Shown: positions 54,943 to 63,950, counted from the stretch's first letter. The stretch is DNA of 64,000 nt from Vibrio sp. 10N.261.55.A7 (GCF_002877365.1 NZ_MCWZ01000293.1:30812-94811), one strand, 5' to 3'. The notes: generated by a model not told the origin, from the letters alone. Numbers and translations are program-made.

Positions 54943-55672
54943 ACATCACCCAAGCCGAGCCCTACTTGAAGAGTTCGTTTCAGGAAAACTGGTTTCTTCT
55001 GTTTCTGTGATTGTCGCAAGCCACGTCGAAATGTGCAGTGAATGCCAAGAGATTGTTGAGCAACTGACTCAGCAGGCGGCGTTGTCAGCCTTTGATATGG
55101 ACGAAGACGATCTGTTCTTTGATGAATCAGATTTAGGTACAGAGCTAGAAATGGCGCTAAACAGTGATTCATCCGAAAACAATGTTGATGCAGACCAAGT
55201 TGATGCGGACCAATCTTTACCCATCAAATCCATTACTGATCTGCCCGTTTTAGACATGGCGCCCGTCGAAAAGCCATCAATCGAGATAGGCGCAACTGGC
55301 AATCAAGTCTCTCTGCCAACCGCTGTACGTTCCATTGGATTAAAAGAGTGGCAAGGCATTGGCAAAGTATCACGAGCGCGCATGAATCTTGATGATGAAG
55401 AGCGCAGAACCAGCCTGTTGCACATTGCAGAAGGCGGACAAGTGCCTTCCCATACGCACAAAGGTTTCGAAATTACGCTATTACTTCAAGGCAGCTTTAA
55501 AGATGAGATGGACACCTACCACGCAGGGGATTTCATCTGGTTAGATGGCTCGCAAACGCACACACCGAAAACAGACGAAGGCTGTGTATGCCTGACCGTT
55601 TCCAGTGATGCGCTGCATTTCACTCAAGGTGTGAGTCAACTCTTTAATCCACTAGGAAAACTCATCTACTAA
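54935..55672 (+). CDS. chrR: ChrR-type zinc anti-sigma factor
   Basis: A 245-residue two-domain anti-sigma factor. The zinc site for sigma binding is His5, His30, Cys34, Cys37, with exactly the spacing of Rhodobacter ChrR (His6, His31, Cys35, Cys38). The C-terminal cupin has His173, His175, Glu179 and His209, again the same spacing (His141, His143, Glu147, His177). In Rhodobacter this protein releases the sigma factor when singlet oxygen is present. The acidic linker between the domains (about 55-110, rich in Asp and Glu) is about 30 residues longer than in Rhodobacter. Overlaps the sigma gene; tandem repeats surround its stop. Confidence 0.93.
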   Translation: MIKHHPSRALLEEFVSGKLVSSVSVIVASHVEMCSECQEIVEQLTQQAALSAFDMDEDDLFFDESDLGTELEMALNSDSSENNVDADQVDADQSLPIKSITDLPVLDMAPVEKPSIEIGATGNQVSLPTAVRSIGLKEWQGIGKVSRARMNLDDEERRTSLLHIAEGGQVPSHTHKGFEITLLLQGSFKDEMDTYHAGDFIWLDGSQTHTPKTDEGCVCLTVSSDALHFTQGVSQLFNPLGKLIY

Positions 55673-55713
55673 CTATCATCATCTACTAAATATGATCATC
55701 TACTAACTAAGAT
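55663..55713. repeat. Three tandem 17-bp repeats at the chrR stop
   Basis: CATCTACTAACTATCAT, CATCTACTAAATATGAT and CATCTACTAACTAAGAT start at 55663, 55680 and 55697, head to tail. The first copy includes the last two chrR codons and the TAA. Probably slippage; it sets the gap to the next gene and repeats the stop codon in the same and shifted frames. Confidence 0.85.
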
Positions 55714-55731
55714 GATGGGCAGGAGGCTCTT

Positions 55732-56676
55732 ATGAAAAACAAACTACAAATCGGCATCAGTGCCTGTGTAACTGGTCAACAAGTTCGATATGACAAAAGT
55801 CACAAACGTTCGTCGTTTTGTATGGACGAATTGAGTGAGTTTGTTGAGTTTAAACCTGTCTGCCCAGAAATGGCCGTAGGATTACCCACGCCAAGACCAA
55901 CCATTCGCCAGATCTCAGTGAATGATGTGATTAAAGTGTCACGACCTGACGGCAGCAGCGATGTCACCGACGCCATGACCGAATTTGGCCAAAGCCACGC
56001 TAAATCGAACCCGCAACTGGCTGGCTTTATTTTCTGCGCGAAAAGCCCAAGCTGTGGAATGGAACGCGTCAAAGTCTATCAAGAAGACGGTAAAGGCTCG
56101 GTGAGCAATGGCATTGGTCTGTTCGCTGAGCAAATCATGAAGAACAACCCACTGCTGCCGTGTGAGGAAAATGGGCGACTCAATGATCAAGTCATCAGAG
56201 AGAACTTCATCACCCGTATTTTTACTTATCAGAAGTGGCTAGATCTGTCCCAGGAAGGCATCACGCTGCACAAGCTTATCGAGTTCCACAGCTCACATAA
56301 ATACCTGGTGATGACTCATAATATTCAGCGCTATAAAGCTTTGGGCAAATTGTTGGCCGACCCGAAAGATTCGATCGATATCGTGGCTGAGAATTACATT
56401 TCAATGCTGATGGAGACTCTGACCATTAAAGCCACGAGACGAGGCCACACCAATACGCTGCAGCATTTACAGGGCTACTTCAAGAAGCAGCTCTGCGCTC
56501 AGAGACGAGAAGAGCTCACGCAAGAAATAGAGTCGTATCGATTAGGTTTAACACCGCTATTGGTACCGTTAACGCTGATAAAACACTACATGCTCGAATA
56601 CCCAAATGACTATCTAGAACGACAGGTCTATTTGAGCCCGCACCCTAAAGCACTAAGATTGAGGTATGGATATTGA
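55732..56676 (+). CDS. DUF523/DUF1722 protein, YbgA-like
   Basis: A 314-residue cytoplasmic protein. DUF523 (about 3-150) has several conserved cysteines (ISACVTG near residue 10, VCPEMAVGLPTPR, FCAKSPSCGM), which may bind metal or an iron-sulfur cluster. DUF1722 (about 185-305) has LIEFHSSHKYLVMTHNIQRYKALGK in outline. In E. coli ybgA is next to the photolyase gene phr; the pairing is kept here and the two overlap by four bases, so a role close to light-damage repair is inferred. AGGAGG precedes the ATG. Confidence 0.88.
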   Translation: MKNKLQIGISACVTGQQVRYDKSHKRSSFCMDELSEFVEFKPVCPEMAVGLPTPRPTIRQISVNDVIKVSRPDGSSDVTDAMTEFGQSHAKSNPQLAGFIFCAKSPSCGMERVKVYQEDGKGSVSNGIGLFAEQIMKNNPLLPCEENGRLNDQVIRENFITRIFTYQKWLDLSQEGITLHKLIEFHSSHKYLVMTHNIQRYKALGKLLADPKDSIDIVAENYISMLMETLTIKATRRGHTNTLQHLQGYFKKQLCAQRREELTQEIESYRLGLTPLLVPLTLIKHYMLEYPNDYLERQVYLSPHPKALRLRYGY

Positions 56677-58148
56677 GCTCTCTACTGTGGCTTAGAAGAG
56701 ACCTAAGAACCCACGATAACCCAGCATTGAACGAAGCAATCCGCTCTGGCGCCACCAGAGCGGTTTACATTTCAACGCCTAAGCAGTGGCAACAACATCA
56801 CCTGGCTCCTATCCAAGCGGATCTTATTGCAAGGCATCTCAATAGCCTCGTCGATTCACTAGCAACGCTCGGGATAACGCTGGTGCACCTTAAAGCAACA
56901 GACTTTAAATCGCAGCAGTCAGTGCTTCAAGATTATTGCCAGCAAAACGGTGTCAGCACCCTATTTGCCAATCGCGAGCCAGAGCTCAACGAACGCCAGA
57001 GAGATGAAAGCATCGTTTCAAGTGGGCTCTCACTCACGCTATTTGACTGCGATACGATTGTACCGGTTGGCAGGCTTTTGACGAAAAGCGATCAAATGTT
57101 CAAGGTGTTCACGCCTTTCAAACGAGCATGGCTAAAGTACGTGCATGAATTCGGTATCGATTTAGAGACACGTAAAGATGGGTCAGACGCATCGAAGATA
57201 GAACACAGCAACACATCTTCTTCTGCCTCTACTTCTAGTTCTACCTCTACTTCCAGAAGTCAAACCGATAACAATAACCCGTTCGAGTTCGACTACCCTG
57301 TCGTTGACTCTTCAGCGTGGCCGTTAGCGACAACGATTCTGGACATTCACCTCACCGAGTTTTTCGAAGAGGCAGTGCATGATTACGGCCGGAATCGAGA
57401 TTTCCCAGGCATCGATGGCACATCAAAACTCTCACCCTATCTCGCGATAGGCGCAATAAGCCCAAGAGTATTGGCTTCAAGGCTGTTACAAAATCAACCG
57501 GAACTCACCATCAATCATGATCTTGGGAGCTTCAGTTGGCTCAATGAACTGATTTGGAGAGATTTCTACAAACACCTCCTTTTCCACTTCCCAAATCTCA
57601 TTAAGGGCGATAGCTTCCAAGAGAAATACCAACAGTTACCATGGTCATACGACACCGAACTGTTTCAAGCATGGTGTGAAGGCAAAACCGGCTACCCTTT
57701 AGTCGATGCGGCGATGAAGCAACTGGTTCAAACAGGCTGGATGCACAATCGACTCCGCATGGTCGTGGCCAGCTTTCTCACCAAGCATTTACTGATTGAT
57801 TGGAAGCTTGGCGAACGTTTCTTTATGTCTCAGCTTATTGATGGGGATTTTAGTGCCAACAATGGAGGATGGCAGTGGGCCGCAAGCACAGGGTGTGACG
57901 CTCAGCCTTACTTCCGAATCTTTAATCCAATTACTCAGAGCGAAAGATTTGATCCAAACGGCGATTTCATTCGTACCTATTTACCAGAGCTTAAAGATGT
58001 TCCCAACAAACATATTCATTTCCCCCATCAGTATTTGGAATTGAATGGTCAAAATGATTTGTACACTGCGCCTATCGTTGAGCACAAGGACGCCAGACAA
58101 AGGGCATTACACTTCTTTAAGCACCACCAACCGAGTCTGCATGAGTAG
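56673..58148 (+). CDS. phr: Deoxyribodipyrimidine photolyase (class I CPD type)
   Basis: A 491-residue light-driven repair enzyme. The antenna-binding alpha/beta domain (about 1-160) starts LLWLRRDLRTHDNPAL; the FAD domain (about 220-480) has WLNELIWRDFYKHLL, TGYPLVDAAMKQL, WMHNRLRMVVASFL and the end block GDFSANNGGWQWAASTGCDAQPYFRIFNP in outline. Intact. The start is TTG at 56673, overlapping the stop of the previous gene (TTGA), with GAGG eight bases upstream; no ATG fits. A Ser/Thr-rich stretch (about 180-197) in the interdomain linker is unusual. Confidence 0.92.
   Translation: MSSLLWLRRDLRTHDNPALNEAIRSGATRAVYISTPKQWQQHHLAPIQADLIARHLNSLVDSLATLGITLVHLKATDFKSQQSVLQDYCQQNGVSTLFANREPELNERQRDESIVSSGLSLTLFDCDTIVPVGRLLTKSDQMFKVFTPFKRAWLKYVHEFGIDLETRKDGSDASKIEHSNTSSSASTSSSTSTSRSQTDNNNPFEFDYPVVDSSAWPLATTILDIHLTEFFEEAVHDYGRNRDFPGIDGTSKLSPYLAIGAISPRVLASRLLQNQPELTINHDLGSFSWLNELIWRDFYKHLLFHFPNLIKGDSFQEKYQQLPWSYDTELFQAWCEGKTGYPLVDAAMKQLVQTGWMHNRLRMVVASFLTKHLLIDWKLGERFFMSQLIDGDFSANNGGWQWAASTGCDAQPYFRIFNPITQSERFDPNGDFIRTYLPELKDVPNKHIHFPHQYLELNGQNDLYTAPIVEHKDARQRALHFFKHHQPSLHE
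57950..57975 (+). promoter_or_regulatory. Possible third ECF-type promoter inside phr
   Basis: TGATCC (57950-57955), 16 bases, CGTA (57972-57975), the same spacing as at 53485 and 54231. It lies within coding sequence about 310 bases upstream of the NTF2-like gene and may be chance, since codons for a conserved part of photolyase also fix these bases. Confidence 0.3.
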
Positions 58149-58281
58149 TGACAATTGACATTCAGAATACCGATGTCAAAGCAGATGCAACGTCACTGAC
58201 CAATACACGGTTGTTTGAATCCAAAAGCGACTGACATAAAGGGCACTCGGATTAATTTCCACAAAAATAAGGAACGTTCAA

Positions 58282-58710
58282 ATGGAACAACCATTGTGGT
58301 TAGAAAGGTTTATCAATGTATACGAAGAGCTAGGAACGGAAAACCTAACGGCTCTGTCGACGGTATATCACCCTAGAATCACCTTCATCGATCCTTTGCA
58401 CAAAGCAGAAGGGTTAAAAGCCCTTATTGAACGCTTTCATTTTAGCTATGAAAACATTCTTCAATGTGACTTCGACATAGACCATGTCTTTCAATCTAAA
58501 GACGAGGCGGCCGTTTACTGGACCATGACCTTTCGACATACCGCACTCAACAGCAAACAGCCAATCATAGTGACAGGGCACTCTCACCTTCGAGCAGAAG
58601 ATGATTTGGTGATTTTCCATCGCGATTATCTCGATGTCGGCGCGATGATCTACGAGCATGTTCCATTTCTGGGCATTGCAGTGAGAAAGCTAAAACAACG
58701 AGCGAGTTGA
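58282..58710 (+). CDS. NTF2/SnoaL-like small protein
   Basis: A 142-residue protein of the nuclear-transport-factor-2-like fold: a helix pair (LWLERFINVYEELGTENLTAL), then curved beta sheet with the hallmark strands around VYWTMTFRHTALN and VTGHSHLRAEDD. The fold covers isomerases, hydratases and non-enzymes, so no reaction is assigned. It is found next to a short-chain dehydrogenase in other RpoE-ChrR lipid clusters, as recalled. The next gene starts 2 bases after its stop. AAGGAAC precedes the ATG. Confidence 0.75.
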   Translation: MEQPLWLERFINVYEELGTENLTALSTVYHPRITFIDPLHKAEGLKALIERFHFSYENILQCDFDIDHVFQSKDEAAVYWTMTFRHTALNSKQPIIVTGHSHLRAEDDLVIFHRDYLDVGAMIYEHVPFLGIAVRKLKQRAS

Positions 58711-58712
58711 TC

Positions 58713-59429
58713 ATGAAAATACTCATTACAGGCGCCACATCCGGTATCGGACAGGAATTGGCATTGCGTTACGCGCGAGAAGGTCATGACGTCATTGCAT
58801 GCGGCCGTAATAACGCGAAGCTCGAACAACTTCAACAACAATATTCATCGATACAGCCGTTATGCTTTGATTTAACCGACTACGACAACTACCCCACTTG
58901 GCATCAAGGTCAGTCGTTAGATTTGGTCAATTTTAACGCCGGTGACTGCGAATACATCGATGATCCTCTCGACTTTGACGCCAAGAAGTTTGAGCGTGTA
59001 ATAAACATTAACCTCATTTCAATTGGCTATGGGCTACAAACCTGGCTCAAGCACATCAAACCGGGGGGCAGAGTCGCATTGGTTAGCTCAAGTGCAGGCT
59101 TACTTCCGCTGCCTAGAGCAGAAGCCTATGGCGCGTCGAAAGCGGCGGTCACTTACCTAGGAAGAACGCTCGCGGTGAGATTGAGCGAATTGGACATCAA
59201 TGTATCGGTTGTGCACCCCGGCTTTGTGAAAACCCCGCTGACCGACAAAAACACCTTTGATATGCCAATGATTATTACCACCGAAGAAGCGGCGGAAAAA
59301 ATCATCTCTGGGCTTGCTAAAGGAAAATCGGAAATCAATTTCCCGACAATATTTGTATTTATTATGAAGTGCTTACGCTTTCTACCAACAAGCACATGGA
59401 ACAAACTCGCAACGAAAATGGAGCAATGA
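58713..59429 (+). CDS. Short-chain dehydrogenase/reductase
   Basis: About 238 residues, NAD(P)-dependent. Cofactor motif TGATSGIGQ (7-15), NAG-equivalent NFNAGD, catalytic serine in LVSSSAGL and YGASK with Tyr and Lys. Substrate unknown; its cluster suggests a lipid or steroid-like alcohol. The ATG at 58713 is preferred over a TTG at 58707. Stop overlaps the FAD gene start (ATGA), so translation is coupled. Confidence 0.87.
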   Translation: MKILITGATSGIGQELALRYAREGHDVIACGRNNAKLEQLQQQYSSIQPLCFDLTDYDNYPTWHQGQSLDLVNFNAGDCEYIDDPLDFDAKKFERVININLISIGYGLQTWLKHIKPGGRVALVSSSAGLLPLPRAEAYGASKAAVTYLGRTLAVRLSELDINVSVVHPGFVKTPLTDKNTFDMPMIITTEEAAEKIISGLAKGKSEINFPTIFVFIMKCLRFLPTSTWNKLATKMEQ

Positions 59430-60682
59430 TGAAGAAAATTGCAATCGTCGGATCAGGCATTTCAGGGCTCACCTGCGCTTATCTACTCGACAAAGATCAT
59501 GATGTCACTGTTTTTGAAAAAAACGACTACGTTGGCGGACACACAGCCACAGTAGACATCACTCATAAGGGCACTGACTACGCGATTGATACTGGCTTTA
59601 TTGTCTTCAACGACAGAACCTACCCCAACTTCAATCGCCTGCTATCCAAGCTCGGAATTACTCAGCAAGAAACCGAAATGAGTTTCAGCGTACACAATCG
59701 TAAAACTAAATTTGAATACAATGGGCACGGATTGAACTCTCTGTTTGCCCAGCGTCGTAACCTGCTGCGACCTAACTTTTGGCGCCTTATTCTCGACATC
59801 GTTAAGTTCAATAAACTGTGTAAAGCCGCTTTCAACGAGAACAACATCGAAGAGAAGAAAACGCTCGGTGATTTCCTGAAGCAACACCATTTTTCAGAAT
59901 TTTTCAGCGAACACTACATTCTGCCGATGGGCGCCGCTATTTGGTCAACCAGCCTAGAAGAGATGGAAAAGTTCGAGCTCAAATTCTTTATCCAATTCTT
60001 CTATCATCATGGCCTTCTTAACATTGTCGATAGACCTCAATGGTATGTGGTGCCAAAAGGGTCTAGAAGTTATGTGGACGTCATTCAAAGCCAGTTAAGC
60101 AAGCCCATTTTGACCAATGTTCACATCCAAAAAGTGGAGCGCAGTGAAGAATGCGTCACCGTCATTATGGAAGACGGAGAGCGCCTAAGCTTTGATGAGA
60201 TCATATTTGCCAGTCACTCAGATGAAACGCTCGCACTGCTCGACGCTCCGACACAAGAAGAGGTGAACGTGCTTTCTGATATTCCGTACAGTCGCAATGA
60301 AGTCGTGCTGCATACGGATACCGCACTGCTACCCGACCGAAAATTAGCTTGGGCCAGTTGGAACTACATGCTCGATGGCGATGCCACTCGGCCTTCCTGT
60401 GTCACCTACAACATGAACATCTTGCAAGGCATTCAAAGCGAAGACACCTTTTGCGTCACCCTTAACCAAACTGAAGCCATTGACCCTGACAAGGTGATCA
60501 GAAAGTTTGTTTATCACCACCCTGTTCTCGACGCCCACAGTGTCAAAGCGCAAAAACAACGCCCTCAAATATGTGGAAAAAATCGTACCCACTTTGTTGG
60601 TGCTTATTGGTACAACGGGTTCCATGAAGATGGCGTGCGCAGTGCTCTAGATGTCACCAAGCGATTCGGGCAATCCCTATGA
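59426..60682 (+). CDS. FAD-dependent oxidoreductase, amine-oxidase/desaturase fold
   Basis: About 418 residues. The FAD-binding motif [17 protein letters not shown] (about 4-20) is followed by [15 protein letters not shown], typical of NAD(P)/FAD proteins related to phytoene desaturases and amine oxidases; [15 protein letters not shown] is shared by the subgroup found with DUF1365 and cyclopropane synthase genes. Soluble or membrane-peripheral. Its context points to oxidation or desaturation of a fatty acyl chain, which is inferred. Start ATG at 59426 overlaps the preceding stop; end overlaps the DUF1365 start. Confidence 0.85.
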   Translation: MMKKIAIVGSGISGLTCAYLLDKDHDVTVFEKNDYVGGHTATVDITHKGTDYAIDTGFIVFNDRTYPNFNRLLSKLGITQQETEMSFSVHNRKTKFEYNGHGLNSLFAQRRNLLRPNFWRLILDIVKFNKLCKAAFNENNIEEKKTLGDFLKQHHFSEFFSEHYILPMGAAIWSTSLEEMEKFELKFFIQFFYHHGLLNIVDRPQWYVVPKGSRSYVDVIQSQLSKPILTNVHIQKVERSEECVTVIMEDGERLSFDEIIFASHSDETLALLDAPTQEEVNVLSDIPYSRNEVVLHTDTALLPDRKLAWASWNYMLDGDATRPSCVTYNMNILQGIQSEDTFCVTLNQTEAIDPDKVIRKFVYHHPVLDAHSVKAQKQRPQICGKNRTHFVGAYWYNGFHEDGVRSALDVTKRFGQSL

Positions 60683-61458
60683 GTGAAAACAGCGGCATTT
60701 ACTGGGGCAACGTTCGTCACCGTCGATTTGGCAAGGTCGAACATACGTTTACTTATCAGCTCTATATGATGGGTATTGACCTCGATGAACTGCCCGCACT
60801 GTGCGCGAGAAGCGTCGTTTTTGGTGAGCATTGGTACAACCCAATTCGGTTTAATGAAAAAGATTATTTAAAAAGTGAACCAGGCACCCTCAAGCAACGT
60901 ATAAGTTTGAAAGTGAAGCAGTTAGGTGGTGATTGGAGTGACAAGAACCGAGTGGTTTTACTCGCTCAAGCACGTTGTTTTGGCCTCTATTTTAGCCCTA
61001 TCAACTGTTATTTTTGTTACAGCGAAAGTGAAGAGTGTCAGTACATGCTCGCCGAGGTAAGCAACACGCCTTGGAAAGAAAGACACTACTATCTAATCAG
61101 AATGGGCGGAGAGATGAGAGTGAAGAAAGCGTTCCACGTTTCACCGTTTATGAACATGGACATGGACTACCACTGGACCATTTCAGCGCCAACAAAAAAT
61201 ACGCTGGTTCACATTGAAAATCATGCCAATACTCGAGCAGGCAGCCCAACAGAAAACAACGCCGCTGAGAACAAGGTATTTGACGCAACATTAGCGCTTC
61301 AAAAGCACGATGTGACATCAAAAGAGCTCATAAAAACACTGGGCTCAATACCCATGATGACACTCAAAGTCGTCTCAGGTATTTACTGGCAAGCATTGAA
61401 GTTATTTATCAAGCGAGTGCCGTTTGTGGATCACCCAGGTACACGCTCAAACGGATAG
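60679..61458 (+). CDS. DUF1365 protein
   Basis: A 259-residue protein that carries the DUF1365 pattern: an opening [34 protein letters not shown] in outline, [35 protein letters not shown], and [18 protein letters not shown]. Function is not established, but the family nearly always travels with the FAD oxidoreductase and cyclopropane-fatty-acid-synthase-like genes, as here. The start overlaps the FAD gene stop by four bases (ATGA). No signal peptide. Confidence 0.9.
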   Translation: MSENSGIYWGNVRHRRFGKVEHTFTYQLYMMGIDLDELPALCARSVVFGEHWYNPIRFNEKDYLKSEPGTLKQRISLKVKQLGGDWSDKNRVVLLAQARCFGLYFSPINCYFCYSESEECQYMLAEVSNTPWKERHYYLIRMGGEMRVKKAFHVSPFMNMDMDYHWTISAPTKNTLVHIENHANTRAGSPTENNAAENKVFDATLALQKHDVTSKELIKTLGSIPMMTLKVVSGIYWQALKLFIKRVPFVDHPGTRSNG

Positions 61459-61554
61459 TCAGACCCAAGCAGTCATGAAGTTGTAGGCGTTGAGTTTGAA
61501 GACACGCATAACAAATAAAATTATCGAATTTAAGTTCTCTAAAGTGAGGTCGAC

Positions 61555-62835
61555 ATGGAACAACTAGCCAAACAAGAGCAAAACCTAACCTACCAACAGG
61601 CCGTTGACAGCAAAAGTAGTGCAGGAAAGTATCGGGGCTTAGTCTTATCTCTTCTTGGTAACCTAACGGATGCGTTTCTAGAAATCATCGACAACAACGA
61701 GCACTTCTCTTTTGGTGACAAAACGGCTCACCTGCATGGAAAAATCATTGTCAACGACAGCGCTTTCTACAAAGACGTGGTGCTTGGCGGCAGTATAGGC
61801 GCGGCGGAGTCATACATTGACGGTCGATGGAACAGCCCTAACCTCACAGACGTGATTCAAGTGATGGCAAGAAATCAGCATCACCTTGATCAAATTGAGA
61901 GTCGCGTACAGTGGCTCAGTAAGCTTAAGAACCTCTTTCTTCGCAGAAAAAATCAAAACTCAGAAGACGGTTCGAAACGAAATATTCTGGCGCACTATGA
62001 CCTTGGTAATGAACTCTATACCCGTTTTCTTGACCCTGCGATGCAATACTCTTGTGCGATTTACAGTGAGCATGCGCCAACTCTAAGCGATGCCCAGCAA
62101 CTTAAAATGCGCACAATTTGCGAGCGCTTAGAACTGAAAGAAAGTGATCGTGTCGTTGAGATTGGCACTGGGTGGGGTGGCCTTGCCATCTTTATGGCGC
62201 AGCATTATGGCTGCCACGTCACCACGACAACAATTTCAGACGCTCAGCACCAATACGCCTCAGAGAAAGTGGAAGAACTGGGGCTAAACAATAAAATTAC
62301 GCTACTTAAGCGTGACTACCGAAAGTTGACCGGACAATACGATAAATTGGTCTCGATTGAGATGATTGAAGCGGTCGGCCATGAATACCTAGACACCTTT
62401 TTCCGCCAATGCTCGAGTCTACTTAAAGACGATGGAAAGATGCTGATTCAATCGATCACCATTGCCGATAAACGGTATGAGAAATACCGCAAAAGCGTCG
62501 ACTTCATTCAAAAGCATGTGTTTCCTGGCGGTTGCCTGCCTTCTGTCTCCGTGATGTCTGATCATATCGCGAAAAATACCGACATGGTGGTTCATGAGAT
62601 GCACGATATTGGGCTTCACTATGCGCGTACACTGCACGACTGGCGAGTGGAGTTTGAGCAACGTTGGGCTGAAATCAGCAGACTTGGTTATGGTGAAGAG
62701 TTCAGACGCCTATGGCTATTCTACCTTTGCTATTGCGAGGGTGCGTTTCTTCAAAGAGTGATCAGCACCCATCACGTTGTTGCTAGAAAACCACGTTACA
62801 GAGGACAAAACGATGAAACAGTTTTGGATTACTAA
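61555..62835 (+). CDS. Cyclopropane-fatty-acyl-phospholipid synthase-like methyltransferase
   Basis: A 426-residue SAM-dependent enzyme acting on unsaturated acyl chains of phospholipids. Conserved blocks: GEAESYIDG-like GAAESYIDGRW, AHYDLGNELYTRFLD, MQYSCAIY, motif I VVEIGTGWGGL, EMIEAVGHEYLDTFF, QSITIADKRYEKYRKSVDFIQKHVFPGG in outline and DIGLHYARTLHDWR. In relatives from RpoE-ChrR clusters the product may be a methylated rather than a cyclopropane chain. It is preceded by a 96-base gap, the largest in this part, without a clear promoter. Confidence 0.9.
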   Translation: MEQLAKQEQNLTYQQAVDSKSSAGKYRGLVLSLLGNLTDAFLEIIDNNEHFSFGDKTAHLHGKIIVNDSAFYKDVVLGGSIGAAESYIDGRWNSPNLTDVIQVMARNQHHLDQIESRVQWLSKLKNLFLRRKNQNSEDGSKRNILAHYDLGNELYTRFLDPAMQYSCAIYSEHAPTLSDAQQLKMRTICERLELKESDRVVEIGTGWGGLAIFMAQHYGCHVTTTTISDAQHQYASEKVEELGLNNKITLLKRDYRKLTGQYDKLVSIEMIEAVGHEYLDTFFRQCSSLLKDDGKMLIQSITIADKRYEKYRKSVDFIQKHVFPGGCLPSVSVMSDHIAKNTDMVVHEMHDIGLHYARTLHDWRVEFEQRWAEISRLGYGEEFRRLWLFYLCYCEGAFLQRVISTHHVVARKPRYRGQNDETVLDY

Positions 62836-63349
62836 CCTCGTTCTATTTCAAGCATGCTGGCTATGCGCGGCCTTTTTACCCAGCGCCATAGCAGGGCCAT
62901 TGATGGTGACCTTGTGTGCGATTCATTTTTGGCTATCACCCACTCGACGAGAAGACGCCATCATACTCGCACTGGTTCCATTAGGGCTTGTGGCTGACGC
63001 CATTCAGTTGAGATTGGGCGTGTTTGAGGCAGGGAATACCTTTTTTCCATTTTGGTTACTGATGATGTGGGTAATGTTCACCATCAGCTTGAACCATAGC
63101 CTTAAATGGTTGAGTCGTTGCCCTCCTGTCGCTTTGATACTCATCGGAGCAATAGGTGGAACCGCCAGCTATTGGGGCGGAATCAAAGCCGGAGTGATTG
63201 AACCCCTGCTTCCAACTCATATGGTTATTTTGTCTTTAGCGTTAGTCTGGGCAATCGTGATACCCACTTTTGTGCGACTGAGACGGCAGCTGATGTTATC
63301 GGCTCAGCAGCCCAATCCACCGAGCAAACCACACAGTAAAATAGGGTGA
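62813..63349 (+). CDS. DUF2878 membrane protein
   Basis: A 178-residue inner-membrane protein with about five hydrophobic segments, opening MKQFWITNLVLFQACWLCAAF, with SPTRREDAII and WLLMMWVMFTISLNHSL as seen in DUF2878. No function is known. The ATG at 62813 lies inside the preceding gene (overlap 23 bases), with AGAGGA upstream, so translation is probably coupled. Confidence 0.8.
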   Translation: MKQFWITNLVLFQACWLCAAFLPSAIAGPLMVTLCAIHFWLSPTRREDAIILALVPLGLVADAIQLRLGVFEAGNTFFPFWLLMMWVMFTISLNHSLKWLSRCPPVALILIGAIGGTASYWGGIKAGVIEPLLPTHMVILSLALVWAIVIPTFVRLRRQLMLSAQQPNPPSKPHSKIG

Positions 63350-63356
63350 GGCCGTT

Positions 63357-63950
63357 ATGTCTACTTCAACCATTCAGGTATCACAGCGTTCAATTTTAGG
63401 TCACGCAATGTTGGCCAGCCTTGTGCTGCTGAGCCTAACCTTGTCGCCTGCTTCATTTGCAAGCCCAGTGGCTTCGTTAAACCCTGTGGCTTCGTTAAAC
63501 AAGGTGGGCGCAGGCCAGATGGATTACCTGTTCTGGTCAATATACAAAGCCGAATACTATCTCGATTCAGATTTAGACCAAGCAACGCTAACGGTCGAAG
63601 AGAAGCTGAGTGATGACAGCACGAGAGCACTTAAAATCGAATATTTAAGAGCAATCGAAAGCAAGGCCTTGATTCAGGCAACAGCGGAGCAATGGCAGCA
63701 GCTTGGCTACCCGAAAAGCAAAATTGATCAATGGGTTGCACCGCTCAAAGTCATTTGGCCAAACGTAGAATCTGGCAGCACGCTAACAGTAAAAGTCACC
63801 TCACAAGGGGCAAGTCAGTTTTACTTCAATAACGCCTTGATAGGCCAAGTTCAAGACGCCCAGTTCGGCCAAGCTTTCTTATCGATATGGCTGTCTGAAG
63901 AGACCTCGGAGCCGCAGCTTCGCAGGCAGTTACTCGGCTTAAGAAAGTAA
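63357..63950 (+). CDS. Exported chalcone-isomerase-like protein
   Basis: A 197-residue protein with a signal peptide (about 1-34, cleavage near SFASP). The mature part matches the chalcone-isomerase-like fold of bacteria: MDYLFWSIYKAEYYL, ALKIEYLRAIESKALIQATAEQW and the end DAQFGQAFLSIWLSEETSEPQLRRQLLG. In bacteria it is often encoded beside the cyclopropane synthase, DUF2878 and a lipocalin-like DUF3833 gene; the last may follow just outside this window. The reaction is unknown. A six-residue duplication (PVASLN twice) lies at the start of the mature part. Confidence 0.85.
   Translation: MSTSTIQVSQRSILGHAMLASLVLLSLTLSPASFASPVASLNPVASLNKVGAGQMDYLFWSIYKAEYYLDSDLDQATLTVEEKLSDDSTRALKIEYLRAIESKALIQATAEQWQQLGYPKSKIDQWVAPLKVIWPNVESGSTLTVKVTSQGASQFYFNNALIGQVQDAQFGQAFLSIWLSEETSEPQLRRQLLGLRK
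63464..63499. repeat. 18-bp tandem duplication in the chalcone-isomerase-like gene
   Basis: CCCAGTGGCTTCGTTAAA (63464-63481) is repeated as CCCTGTGGCTTCGTTAAA (63482-63499), 17 of 18 bases the same, in frame, encoding PVASLN twice just after the signal peptide. Confidence 0.9.

Noticed and set aside
55663..55713. CRISPR-like array
   Set aside because: Repeats are 17 bp, adjacent without spacers, only three copies.
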